Positions 1 through 9,700 of a stretch of DNA of 64,000 nt are shown one piece after another. A program made the translations under genes and the position numbers. The DNA comes from Sycobia sp. Sy_11 (lineage: Eukaryota; Arthropoda; Insecta; Hymenoptera; Epichrysomallidae), in assembly GCA_018907035.1 (NCBI GenBank), contig JACCIC010000177.1, forward strand, positions 868,501 through 932,500. The letters run 5' to 3'. Below the pieces are notes generated by a model that saw nothing but the letters and a program-made list of their open reading frames with translations, ran no database searches and was not told where the DNA came from. How positions within the stretch are numbered: position 1 is the stretch's first letter; every line of letters starts with the position of its first letter.

Positions 1-208
1 TATCCCCTCCACATCATGGGATGTCGCTTATAATGTATGTATGCAAAATTTATTAATGAAAGTAAGACGATTTTTAATGTCAAGCATAGCCTTTATCCTT
101 CCGAAAATAATATAGAATATATTTTTCGAATTTCAGAGCAACAGTTCAGTCGTTTTTTTGTTTACCGCGTAAAAACCAAAAGATGCTTTTTTTTCTAAAT
201 TAGTATGT

Positions 209-210
<2 letters not shown>
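1..210. other. AT-rich intron sequence
   Basis: No open reading frame, repeat boundary or RNA gene is recognisable. It is taken as part of the intron before the first visible receptor exon. Confidence 0.4.
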
Positions 211-250
<40 letters not shown>

Positions 251-263
251 GCGCGCGCATGTG
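211..263. repeat. (TA)n microsatellite with adjoining CG-alternating palindrome
   Basis: About 18 TA units at 211-247 run into the perfect 14-base palindrome catgcgcgcgcatg (248-261). The two alternating purine-pyrimidine tracts differ sharply in base content. Confidence 0.9.
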
Positions 264-361
264 TGCATAAATTAGCGTGGATGATACAGAAATTATTTAA
301 TATTTTATATATTTTTTCAAATCAAAATATCTTGAAATTAAACGTTAAATGGTTTCAGAAA

Positions 362-586
362 AGAGGCCTACAATGGCTCGATCCCTAGAGCGAAGGACTA
401 GTAATTCGGTGATCCGAGTTCAAATCCCGGTCTCGGCCGATTGATACAGGCACCACTGTAATTATTTACATGTGCTTTGTTTACAAACACATCGTAGACC
501 TCCGTCGCTGATTAGCACCGATAATTGGAAGCATAAATAGAGCGACGTTAAACAACATAAAAAAAAATAAAATAAAAAAAAAAAAA
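362..586 (+). mobile_element. tRNA-derived SINE with 11-bp target-site duplication
   Basis: The 5' part resembles a tRNA gene, with an A-box-like tggctcgatccc and a B-box-like gagttcaaatccc. A unique body and an A-rich tail follow (aacaacataaaaaaaaataa onward). It is flanked by GGTTTCAGAAA at 351-361 and again at 587-597, a direct repeat that is a classic LINE-mediated target duplication. The exact duplication suggests a fairly recent insertion. It is not a working tRNA gene because no full cloverleaf is evident. Confidence 0.88.
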
Positions 587-754
587 GGTTTCAGAAATAG
601 TCTAAATTACTAATAAAATAATCTAAGAAATAATTTAATTTACGAGTTTGATTAATGAGTATAATCATATACAATAATAATAGAATTCATAGATTTTCGA
701 ATATCCAAGAAAATAAAAATATACACTTTAGAGCAAATCTTTACGTTTTTACAG

Positions 755-1092
755 GGGGTGCAGTAGCCATAGGTATTTTTATGATACTAACCTCAGTTGT
801 ACTAGCAGCAGTATTTCCGAAAATTATTTCTCTTCTGATAAATAGAGAGATCGCTCTTCAAGAAGGGAGTCGTACATTTAATTGGTGGCGGGAGCCGCCT
901 GTGACACCACAAATGCATGTATACATCTATAACGTTACTAATGCTGATGGGTTCTTAAATAAAGGTGAAAAACCAGCTTTAGAAGAATTGGGACCTTATG
1001 TATATATTGAAACATGGGAAAAAGTAAACGTGAAATTTAATGATAACGGCACTGTTACTTATAATGTGAAGAAAAAATTCATATTCTCTGAG
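755..1092 (+). CDS. Scavenger receptor exon: N-terminal membrane segment and start of ectodomain
   Basis: The exon follows a pyrimidine-rich acceptor (gtttttacag, AG at 753-754) and ends at a strong donor, gag|gtgagt, at 1092/1093. It encodes a hydrophobic segment (GGAVAIGIFMILTSVVLAAV), the N-terminal transmembrane helix of CD36 proteins. The ectodomain then begins with the family signature NWWREPPVTP, VYIYNVTNADGF and ELGPYVYIETW. NVT and NGT sequons lie in the ectodomain part. An ATG at 655 is in frame with this exon and open, so a start there cannot be fully excluded. I prefer the splice acceptor because the residues before it do not look like a CD36 cytoplasmic tail. Confidence 0.92.
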
Positions 1093-1259
1093 GTGAGTAT
1101 ATTTGAGACTATTACGACTAATGTAATATCATACATATATACCTTCTACCTTAAAAATATATCTTTTTTCGTTTAATATTTATTTGTAGTTTTTCAGTAT
1201 GAAATTTATTTTGAATCTTTTTAGTTCCTTATTTATAATTATAATTATATTCTTTTTAT

Positions 1260-1320
1260 ATTTAGCAGATTTGTACTAAGAATATAATTTATAATTATAT
1301 TCTTAGTACAAATCTGCTAA
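1260..1320. repeat. Perfect long hairpin in intron 1
   Basis: The arm at 1262-1289 and its exact reverse complement at 1293-1320 leave a loop of only three bases (28 bp stem). It begins ttagcagatttgtactaaga. No coding sequence or transposon terminal motif is attached to it. It could be a miniature fold-back element, a collapsed inverted duplication or, if transcribed, a small-RNA precursor. Confidence 0.85.
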
Positions 1321-1514
1321 TCGCAATATCTTCATTAATGTATATATACATATTACTATTCCGTTGTAACTGAATCTCCCTCCATTTTTCCTTTCTTCTC
1401 CCTGTGTAGTTCTAATTCAAAAATTGATTGTACTGGATCATTGTCTATTTTTATAATTAATGAAATTTTGTCTGATTGCAATTTAATTGTACTTATGCCG
1501 ACTGCCCATATACA

Positions 1515-1740
1515 AATTAATAAATATCTTTTTATTGGTCGTACAGTCCCATCAATTCAATCTAAATATAAAAATAAAAATAAAAATAAAATAAAAATTA
1601 AAAATAAAAATTAAATTAAAAATTATAATGACACTCAGACTGTCCTTGTTTACATTCACCCCCTAGACTAATCTGAAAATAAAATAAAGCTGAAAAAATT
1701 CTTTGTTAGTAAAAAGAAATAATTTAAATAATTTACTAAC
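1515..1740. repeat. Left inverted terminal repeat of the Penelope-like element
   Basis: It is the reverse complement of 3615-3845 with scattered mismatches. It contains tgacactcagactgtccttg and ends near ctttgttagtaaa. Confidence 0.85.
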
Positions 1741-1789
1741 AAAAAAATTTTTTAAATAATAATTTTATACATGATTTAATTACCGCGAA

Positions 1790-3440
1790 GAATTTTTTGA
1801 GAAATAACCCTAATACAATCTTCCAAAAGGCCGACAAAGGTAATGTAACTGTAGCTTCCAATAAAATTGATGATATAAATTGTATAAATAATATATTAAA
1901 TGATGATATTACTTATTTGAAAATGGTAATCCACATATCATTAAGCTACAAAATAATTTGAAAGAGTTATTAAATAAGTGGAAAAGAAATGAATATATAG
2001 ATCATACTACATATCAATATTTAAAATGTGAAAATGGAACTGTGGCAAAATGTTATGGGCTTCCCAAGATTCATAAAGAAAATTTGAGATTTAGAATAAT
2101 ATGTTCTATAGATTTCCCAATTAATATTGCTAGATTTTTATCTAATATATTGGTTCAGATAGTTGGAAGAACTATTTCTTACATTAAGGATAGTTGGTGT
2201 TTTTACAATGAAATGAAAGATATTGTTATTCCGAAAAACTACAAGATGATTTCATTGGATGTAGTATCTTTGTTTACAAATGTACCTTTAGAGTTGTTAA
2301 ATGATATTATATAGGAAAAATGGCATGAAATTAATTTGCGTACAAAATTAACAATGAATGAATTTATTAAAGCAATTAATTTCGTTTTTAATAACACAAT
2401 TTTTTCATTTGATAATAAATTTTATGAACAAAAATACGGATGTCCAATGGGGTCGCCTTTGTCACCGGTTATAGCTAATTTAGTTATGGAAAAGTTGGAA
2501 AGTATAGCTTTGTCAAAATTACTTTTTGAACCAATGATATTTAAGAGATATGTTGATGATATCTTTACAATTGTTCCGGAAGTTTTTGTGGATGAAATGG
2601 TGGATGTTTTCAATTCTGTACATGACAGAATTTAATTTGAGGTTGAGGTTAATAATTAGTTAAGTTTTCTGGATATTAATGTCATTAGATGTAGTAATAA
2701 TAAGGTGAAACTTAATTGTACAGAAAGCCTACTTGGTCAGGTAGGTTTTTAGATTTTTATTCACACCACCAATTCGGAAACAAAATTGGAGCATTAAATT
2801 GTCACATAAAGATTTTAGACAAAATAATTTACAGATAGGAAGAGAAACTTTCATTAATAATGGTTATCCAATTCAATTTATTCATAGATTAACTGCTGAG
2901 AGATTGTTTGACATTTATAATACCAAAAATAGACATAATGCAGGAATTGATGTTAACAGAGGCAAAATTATTGTCTTACCATATGTTAGAGAATTATCTG
3001 AAAGAATCAAAAGAAATTTTCGGAAATATAACATTCAAATTTTCTTTAAAAATAGCAATAATTTGAGTAGATTGTTTAATAATTGCAAAGATAGGGATGA
3101 TTTATGCTTAAAATCAGGAGTTGTTTACTAGATTAATTGCATAGATTGTGATAAATACTATATTGGACAAATAGGTAAATATTTAAAAAAGAGAATTTAT
3201 GAACATAAATATAGTTTACATAGCTCATATATTACTTCCGGTTTAAAGTTTTAAGAGCATTGTTTAAAGTTTTTACATTCTTTTGATTTTGTGAATGTGG
3301 ATATTTTGGAATATGGTATTAATAATAAGTATAAAAGGGAGAGTCTTTAAAGTATTCACATTTCCAGGAATCGAAATAATGTGAATTTAATGTTAGAGTC
3401 TAGTAATTGGACAGTGTTCATTATTCCTTATTAAATTGAT
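1790..3440 (+). pseudogene. Penelope-like reverse transcriptase plus GIY-YIG endonuclease, decayed
   Basis: Hallmarks appear in order across several frames: KADKGNVTV near 1828, YGLPKIHK (about 2055), FRIICS, SLDVVSLFTNVPL (about 2255), GCPMGSPLSPVIANLVMEKL (about 2440), and RYVDDIF carrying the catalytic YVDD (about 2545). LPYVRELSERIKR follows at about 2970, then an IDCDKYYIGQ motif (about 3140), which is the GIY-YIG nuclease core. The coding segments 1958-2314, 2336-2635 and 2799-3131 are separated by frameshifts and stops, and a stop precedes the endonuclease. The catalytic motifs are still readable, so decay is moderate. The protein would prime reverse transcription from a nick made by the endonuclease. 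Confidence 0.9.
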
Positions 3441-3614
3441 TGGTTTTGAACAATTTGTTTAGAATGGGAATTTAGATTTAATTTATTAAATTTGGTAGTG
3501 GAGATAAGGTATATATAGATTAGTATATAAGGTTTAGTTTAGTCCCTGATGAAGAGCCGTAGCGAGCTCGAAATATTGAACAGGTCTTCAATTAGGTAGG
3601 GTGTTGGGGACAGT

Positions 3615-3845
3615 CAGACTGCACTTTACTAACAAAGAATTTTTTCAGCTAATATTTTATTTTCAGATTAGTCTACGGGGGTGAATTTAAACAAGGACAG
3701 TCTGACTGTCATTATAATTTTTAATTTAATTTTTAATTTAATTTTTATTTTTAATTTTTATTTTATTTTTATTTTTATTTTTATTTTTGTTTTTTGATTG
3801 AATTGATTGGACTGTAAGACCAATAAAAAAATATTTATTAATTTG
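3615..3845. repeat. Right inverted terminal repeat of the Penelope-like element
   Basis: It pairs with 1515-1740. It contains ggacagtctgactgtcatta followed by an alternating A/T run, and ends around attggactgtaagaccaata. Confidence 0.85.
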
Positions 3846-4619
3846 CTTGATTGCGACAAAATTTGTTGAATTTGATACGCTGCGGTATGCACAAATCTAA
3901 ATAAGCCTACTTTTAAAGCTGGCATGCTAAATGATGTCATAACTATTCATGATGACAATAACTATTATTTGTTGATATTGTTTGAACAATATGAGAACTA
4001 TATACAGCTGAGTCCACCACTGGACGAAGAACAGCATGTTTGCTTTGCTTAGCTACATTTATCGCTTTTAGGCTTATGGTGCTTTTAGTACGACATACGA
4101 ACATCTAGCGTAATGCCTTGCTCTGATAGCATCCGGCGTAAAAACCCAACTGTTTACTTCCACGATCGTGTGCCGTGGTACCGTATCTTCCGCCTATATG
4201 GATCACGCGGGGATATGGCTAAAATATAGTAATGGTCTTTCAGGATAGAATCAAATGAGCTTTTGATCTAACGGGTTCAATGCACTCGAGATTTACCGAT
4301 GCTGGGAGTGGGAAATCAGCGCTTGCTTCCTGATTATTGTGAATCCGTTACAAGTGATTCAGCGGCTACTAATAGCTCTATCTATGGAACGTTCTGCTTT
4401 AATGGGTCGGGGGCTTGGCATAATTGCCTGGTCCTGAGAAGGAACAATTTTATAAAAACCCGCCTAATCCTAAATTGGAGGCATTTACGATAGGGAATGA
4501 ATGTATCTGGGGTATAAGACGAGCCGTTATGGCTGCCAATTGAAATTTTATTGACCACTTGTTTTATTAATACTTTATACACAAAACGGGTTGCCGAAAG
4601 ACAATCTCATTAGGTGGAC

Positions 4620-5700
4620 GTTCACTATATATGAATAAAAATAAAAAAAAGGTAGGAGACGAGGAGAAGGACAAAAGGATAGGGAGAATAGAAGGCCTAA
4701 AGAAAAGGCCAAGATTGCAAAGAGGGTGCAACATAAAAATGACACTGCAAATAAAACAAAAGTTACGAAAATACCACAAATCAGGCTTAAAAAACTTGAA
4801 GGTAAAGACCTAGGCGGCGGATCAAGGCAGGTTGCCGATTAGTGACACGAACCTTAGCCCCTACTCAGGGCAAAAAAGGAAAGCGATTACAAAGACCGAC
4901 AACAGAACATGCCGCGCAAAATAGAGGAAGTGCAAAATGTTGCAGATAAAAACACCTACGCAGCAACACTTTCCCAAGACACAGCACTTGGTCAGCCCAG
5001 CTGTGGACCATTATGAAAATACTAACAGCAAACCTCCAAACATCCGAGGACGCTGAACTGAGGAAAGAAGCGTTCATGAGACTCAAAGTGTTAATGGTGG
5101 CCGTATCAAAGATGGCTATCAGATGTGCTCGGGCGGAGGTCCGGTCGAAAGCCGTGCATGAGCTTGCAGTAAACTGAAAAATGGTCAAATGACCGCGGAC
5201 CTATACATCTGCAGTTTCAAATATGACTGAAGCATATAGGAAGAGAGAAAGCAGGTTGTTGATCCAGGGTTAAAGGTCCAGGTTGCTAAAGCTGCGATAA
5301 GGCCACCGCCAAAACTGGTCCTTCTGTAGCCCAGGCCTGTCAAGAAAATCTCCACAGAACTTTTTGAAATAGAGGCATCGGCAAGAGGCAAACCCAGGCT
5401 TATCATCTACGACGTGCCGAAGGACATGTCGCCAGATGAGGTGACCTCGGCAATATTCGAGCAAAATAAGGAGCGTGGTTTAATAAGTGAGGGATTCTCG
5501 AAATTCTTCAAGCCCCGTTTTAGAACGGGCAAAACGAGTGACATAGCAACTTACTGGGTGGTGGAGGTTACCCCTAATATCCGGCGTAAATTCTTACAAT
5601 GCAGGAGAATCTACATAGTTCTACAATGGTTCTATTGTCAAATACAAATATTATAAAGGAGAACAATGCTGCCCCTACTGTAGTCTAGTAGGACAAGAAA
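4620..5700 (+). pseudogene. R1-clade ORF1 (gag-like) remnant
   Basis: A lysine-rich start near 4631 is followed by broken frames. An open stretch at 5340-5656 then reads RLIIYDVPKDMSPDEVTSAI, continuing FEQN, with FRTGKTSDIATYWVVEVTP downstream. This matches the conserved region of ORF1 in R1/TRAS-type LINEs, which normally precedes CCHC zinc knuckles. One cysteine pair, CCPYC, follows at about 5670. ORF1 proteins coat the element RNA. Confidence 0.75.
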
Positions 5701-6161
5701 GATTCAGCGCCAAATTCCCGGTAACGTGGACGTAACTCTTGTCACTATGAATCTCGAAACACTTCGCGGAATGGACTATTAGGGAGGATTGGATCTCGAA
5801 TGAACATAAAACGATCAAGTAGCATGCAAATGGAGTATGCACATCTGCTACTCTAGATGTTGTAAACTTAGGTCAGAAACTAAAGCAATACTCGTCAAAT
5901 AAAGCGTACTGGGATACCTTCTGTGCTGTAGTAAGTGGAAAATGTGACGACGTCCCAAAGGAAGTGTCTGACTACAAAATTGAGATTATTGAGAGAGTTC
6001 GCTCATTAACAGTCACTTTGAGGAAAGCGTGCAATGTGGCCAAACTGAGGAGTGTATTAGCAGCTAAAAAAATTACTTGGTGGAATCTTGAATTAGATAG
6101 TTTAAAAAGGGCCACAAATTAGACCTGTCAAGCATTCCAGAAAGTGCGTGACCCCGTTATA

Positions 6162-7327
6162 GGAGGTCAGAAAATTAAGTAATGCGCTAAAATTAAAAAA
6201 TAGAGTATATTTAGAAGCCAAAGTACATCGTTGCGATCCCTTTCAAAGTAGTCCTCTCCCGCGTCTATACACTTCTTCCAGCGAGTTTTCCAGTTTTCGT
6301 AACAATTCTGGAACACTTCTTGTGGGATCTCTCCGTGTATCCTCTTCAAAGATTCTTGGATGTCTTCAATGAAAATATAGACTTTTGATGAATTTTTTCA
6401 AATGGGGGAATAGGAAAAAGTCGCAGGGTTACATGTCCGGTGAATAGGGTGATTGTGGTAACGTGGCGATGTTTTCAGAGGCCAAAAACTAAGAGACACT
6501 GAACGTAGTGTGACAGGGAGCATTGTAGTGATACAGTAATGTGGAGGTACTCTGAGCACTCTTTTTCGTAATTTTTCGAGCATATTGTAATAGAATACTT
6601 GATCAACGGTTTGTCCTGGTAGTACAAACTCTTTGTGAACCACCTCTTTTCATTCGAAGTAGCAATTAAACATGGTTTTCGAAAGAACGAATTTTAATCA
6701 CTAGTAATAACTTGATCGAGAAGAGTAAGATCATTTTCAACCTGTACGAGACAATCTTGAGCGGTGTATATTCGGTGGGCTTTTTGCTCATCTGAAAGGT
6801 CCTTCGTACAATCTTCGCACACAACTTTTTCATGGCGAAATCTTTGGCTAAATTCTTTCTAGCTATTTTCCGGTTAATATTCAACTCGTCAGCCAACATT
6901 CGAATAGTTAGTCGCCGGTCTTGATGAACAAGGGCGCAGACGCACTGCGCATTCCGGTCGGTTGCACTCTCTGACGGCTGTTTCTAATAGCGGTCTGCCA
7001 CCGAAGCACCTGACTACGACTCATGGCATCACTACCATACATTTTAAGCACTTTTTCAGCAGTTTCTGTCACGATTTCACCGAGTTATGTACAAAATTGT
7101 ATCGTACACCATTGCTCTAAATTTCTCTATTCCATTTTCATGACAGTCACTACTCGCGCGTTATTACAAAACACTCAACAGCTGGCGAAGAAATATTCGT
7201 ACATGGATCGTCAAGGTCTCAATCGAGGGAGTAGAGATCGACTATTACGGTGGGGGAGTTGCAGGTTCGCAGTGTTACCGCATGCCGAGAAATGAAGTCG
7301 GTCGCATTACTTAATTGTCTGACCTCG
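6162..7327 (-). mobile_element. mariner transposon inside R1 copy 1, ends intact
   Basis: The element is bounded by inverted repeats ggaggtcagaaaattaagta (6162 onward) and its complement cttaattgtctgacctcg (ending 7327). TA target duplications lie at 6160-6161 and 7328-7329. The host LINE aligns on both sides with copy 2 around ...gattatagg. Length is 1166 bases, slightly short for mariner (about 1.3 kb). Confidence 0.9.
6167..7023 (-). pseudogene. mariner transposase, decayed
   Basis: On the - strand, helix-turn-helix-like sequence MLADELNINRKIARK (about 6899) is followed by YTPLKIVSYRLK. After frameshifts, the C-terminal hallmark RIHGEIPQEVFQNCYENWKT and KKCIDAGEDYFE appear at 6349-6230. 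A DDE-domain segment remains around 6640-6400 in broken frames. Frameshifts and stops rule out activity. Confidence 0.8.
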
Positions 7328-8790
7328 TAGCATGATTGGTTTAAAATTTAACTTATTGATCAATGGAATATTCTCTAAGTTTTCAATTACAAAATTAGCA
7401 ATGGGTTATCTGACTTTAAGAGAGAGTATGCCAAGAAAGAGTATGTTCTACGACTTGGGCGTACCGAAAAATCAAATTGGCATGATCTTGGCACAGCTAT
7501 AGATAATCGGAAACCTTGGGACATAGCTTTTTTACCGGATTGAAGCAGGTAAGCTGTCCATCCAGGAAGTTGCATACCACGTCCACTACACTACGAACTG
7601 GGCGAGCATAGCAACAGTAGTGATAGACACCCGATTCATTTCGGAAATTGCACATAATTAGAAACCTGAGCAACAGAACATAAAATTATTGGCCAACACA
7701 GTTCTGTCCATGAGAGCCGAATTTGAATTCAATCTCACCAAGTTGGATCGCCAGTTCTTGGCTAAGATGAAGCTGGGTAAGGCTCCTGGCCTAGACAGTT
7801 TCGACCTAGCCATTATTCGAACTGTACTGCCTGTGATTAGGGATGACCTGATCAACATATATAACGCGTACTTGAGATTTTGGGTATTTCCAAATGTGTG
7901 GAAATTTGGACAAGTGGTTACAATCAACCAAGGCGAAGATAAGAAGCCTGAGGACCCCGCATTCTAACAGGCCTTAATGTGTACTGCCTATGCTAGGCGA
8001 AACCCTAGAATCTGATACTGAACAAATTAAATGTAATTATTAGAATCGAAGTTATCTCCAAGATAATTTGGCTTTAAGAGAGGGTGTTACGCAGAGGACG
8101 TCATTATTCAGTTGCGCAAGTCCGTATGTGAATAGCCCAAAAAATATATTGCAGCAATCTTCCTGGACATCAAAGGCGCCTGGGACAATGTCTGGTGGCG
8201 TGCTGTATTAACAGTACTGCAAAGCAAAGCGTGAAGGGGTCTCTACAAGTTAATGAGAGATTACCTGAAGGGCCGCCGAATCCTCATATGAGATGGATTT
8301 CAGGAAGTGCAACTTGTGACCAACAATGGATGTTCTCAAGATCCGTTGTTGGTTCAACTCTGTGGAACATCGTATTTGAATCTCTACTGTTGGCGTTCTC
8401 AACAGTTAGGTGGAGGAAAACTCGGGAACGGAGGTTGAGATAAGCCACAGCTAAGCTTCAATGAGTTACATTGAAGAAGTGGAATCCTGATGTCACCTCA
8501 ATAAAATGAGGCTGGCCTCTCAAAAGTGTGGAATGTTCATTTGGAGAGGCCGACGTCATCCGAAAGTCTCCTATCTAATTAACATCGGGAATATAAGGGT
8601 GAATAGATTAGAAAAGGTGAGATACCTTAGAATTCACTTTAAAACATCTAAAAGTCGATAGCCACGTAAAAGCAGTGCAGTCCAAATGTTTAGAATTATT
8701 TAACAAGATCGAACACTTGGCAGGATGGGAATGGAGCCTTCAATTTAAGGCGCTTACTACTATCTACACTGGGCTGTTTACACCTATCGC

Positions 8791-9696
8791 TGTGTACACA
8801 GCTCTTTTCATAGTATATTACTACTATGCGAATATTACTACTATGGTGCTAATCTAAGATATCTCTTTCTTAGCTAATTAGCTGGTAGTTCTATAGAATC
8901 ATTTCAAGATATTCAATCGCCTTAAGAGTCTTATCTCAATATACATTGTCAATGATATCTTGGTTAAAACAAATCAACTGAACAAGTTGTAGATTGTATT
9001 CCAAAGTAACGATCCAAGAATCAAACTTTGTTTCGTAAAACAGAATTCATCTAGCAATACCAATGGATACAATTCTTGGACGATACCTCTTCTAGAGTCT
9101 GTTTAATATCGATCCATCTAGTCTTGTTGAACACATTCTTTATGCACATTCTTGGTGCATCGTTTACGTTTGCATGGCTCGCGTGTATTTTCTACCACTT
9201 TATCATCGTTTTGCGTATTCAGCCAGAACGAAATTGATGTTCAGCTAAGCCCCCATCTTATGATCCTCTCAAAAATTGCATACAGTGATATTTCCGCAGT
9301 TCTACGAGGACACTCATGATTATGATATCTTCGAAGGAGTTGCATCAGGTGAAGTAGATTTTTATTCAATCGAATACTCACATCGGCTAGGTTGACGGAC
9401 GGTGATTTCAAAATACTTTTGAAAATCATAGTGTAACGTATAAATGTAATCCGGCCATTACAATAACTTCGGTCGAATAATAATTAATATTTTTTTTATT
9501 AATTATTAATCCTAAATTCTAATACACAAGTAAATATTTCATTCACATAGTATGTGATGCTTGTGTGCTTCTTCATGATCTTAACTTTAATTTAAAAGAA
9601 TTTAATAGAGTAATATCTAAATATGTAATACATTTTGATAATGTTAAAAAATACCGAATATTTCTCAACTGACAAGTAATATAATAAAATACAAAA
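8791..9696. other. Unassigned intron sequence
   Basis: This is the tail of the R1 homology and then unrecognised sequence. A short open stretch at 9241-9429 (- strand, with ...LLRRYHNHECPRRTAEI) has no family I can name. An AT hairpin, taataattaata with its complement, lies near 9479-9509. Confidence 0.4.
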
Positions 9697-9700
9697 TTAA

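Larger units (their letters stand above)
1515..3845 (+). mobile_element. Penelope-like retroelement with inverted terminal repeats
   Basis: A degenerate Penelope-like element lies in intron 1. A terminal repeat of about 225 bases at 1515-1740 recurs in inverted orientation at 3615-3845. It includes the block atgacagtcagactgtcctt, an AT/A-rich run and a stretch beginning gactaatctgaaaataaaat. Between the arms lies a broken reverse transcriptase followed by a GIY-YIG endonuclease, the domain order of Penelope/Athena elements. Terminal repeats (pLTRs) in direct or inverted orientation are typical of this order. Related fragments occur at 12300, 19083 and 40700 in this window. Confidence 0.9.
4010..8790 (+). 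mobile_element. R1-clade non-LTR retrotransposon, copy 1, interrupted by a mariner
   Basis: The 5' UTR-like block at 4060-4460 is homologous to 26990-27370 (shared phrases such as aatggtctttcagga and taccgatgctgggagtgg). It is followed by an ORF1 remnant, a scrap of endonuclease, the linker and a reverse-transcriptase remnant. The copy is interrupted by a mariner at 6162-7327 and loses homology to copy 2 near 8790, so its 3' end is missing or replaced. Most of the apurinic endonuclease appears deleted between about 5690 and 5720. Numerous stops show it is long dead. Confidence 0.82.
5720..8790 (+). pseudogene. R1-clade ORF2 remnant: endonuclease tail, linker, reverse transcriptase
   Basis: NVDVTLVTMNLETLRG (about 5728) and REDWISNEHKTIK in the next frame are the end of an R1-type endonuclease. 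The linker reads KAYWDTFCAVVSGKCDDVPK and ITWWNLELDSLKRA up to the mariner insertion. After the insertion the reverse transcriptase resumes: LAKMKLGKAPGLDSFDLAII, then FPNVWKFGQVVTINQGEDKK (7689-7967). It then decays through 8000-8790, where LVGWEWSLQFKALTTIYTG-like sequence (near 8715) marks the region just before the C-terminus. No intact catalytic ADD box is visible. Confidence 0.8.

Noticed and set aside
370..440. tRNA gene
   Set aside because: A-box and B-box-like text is present, but there is no convincing cloverleaf; the A-tail and target duplication mark it as a SINE head.
655..754. True start codon of the receptor at 655
   Set aside because: It is possible, but the peptide before 755 does not resemble a CD36 N-terminus and a good splice acceptor lies at 753-754; left as a minor alternative.
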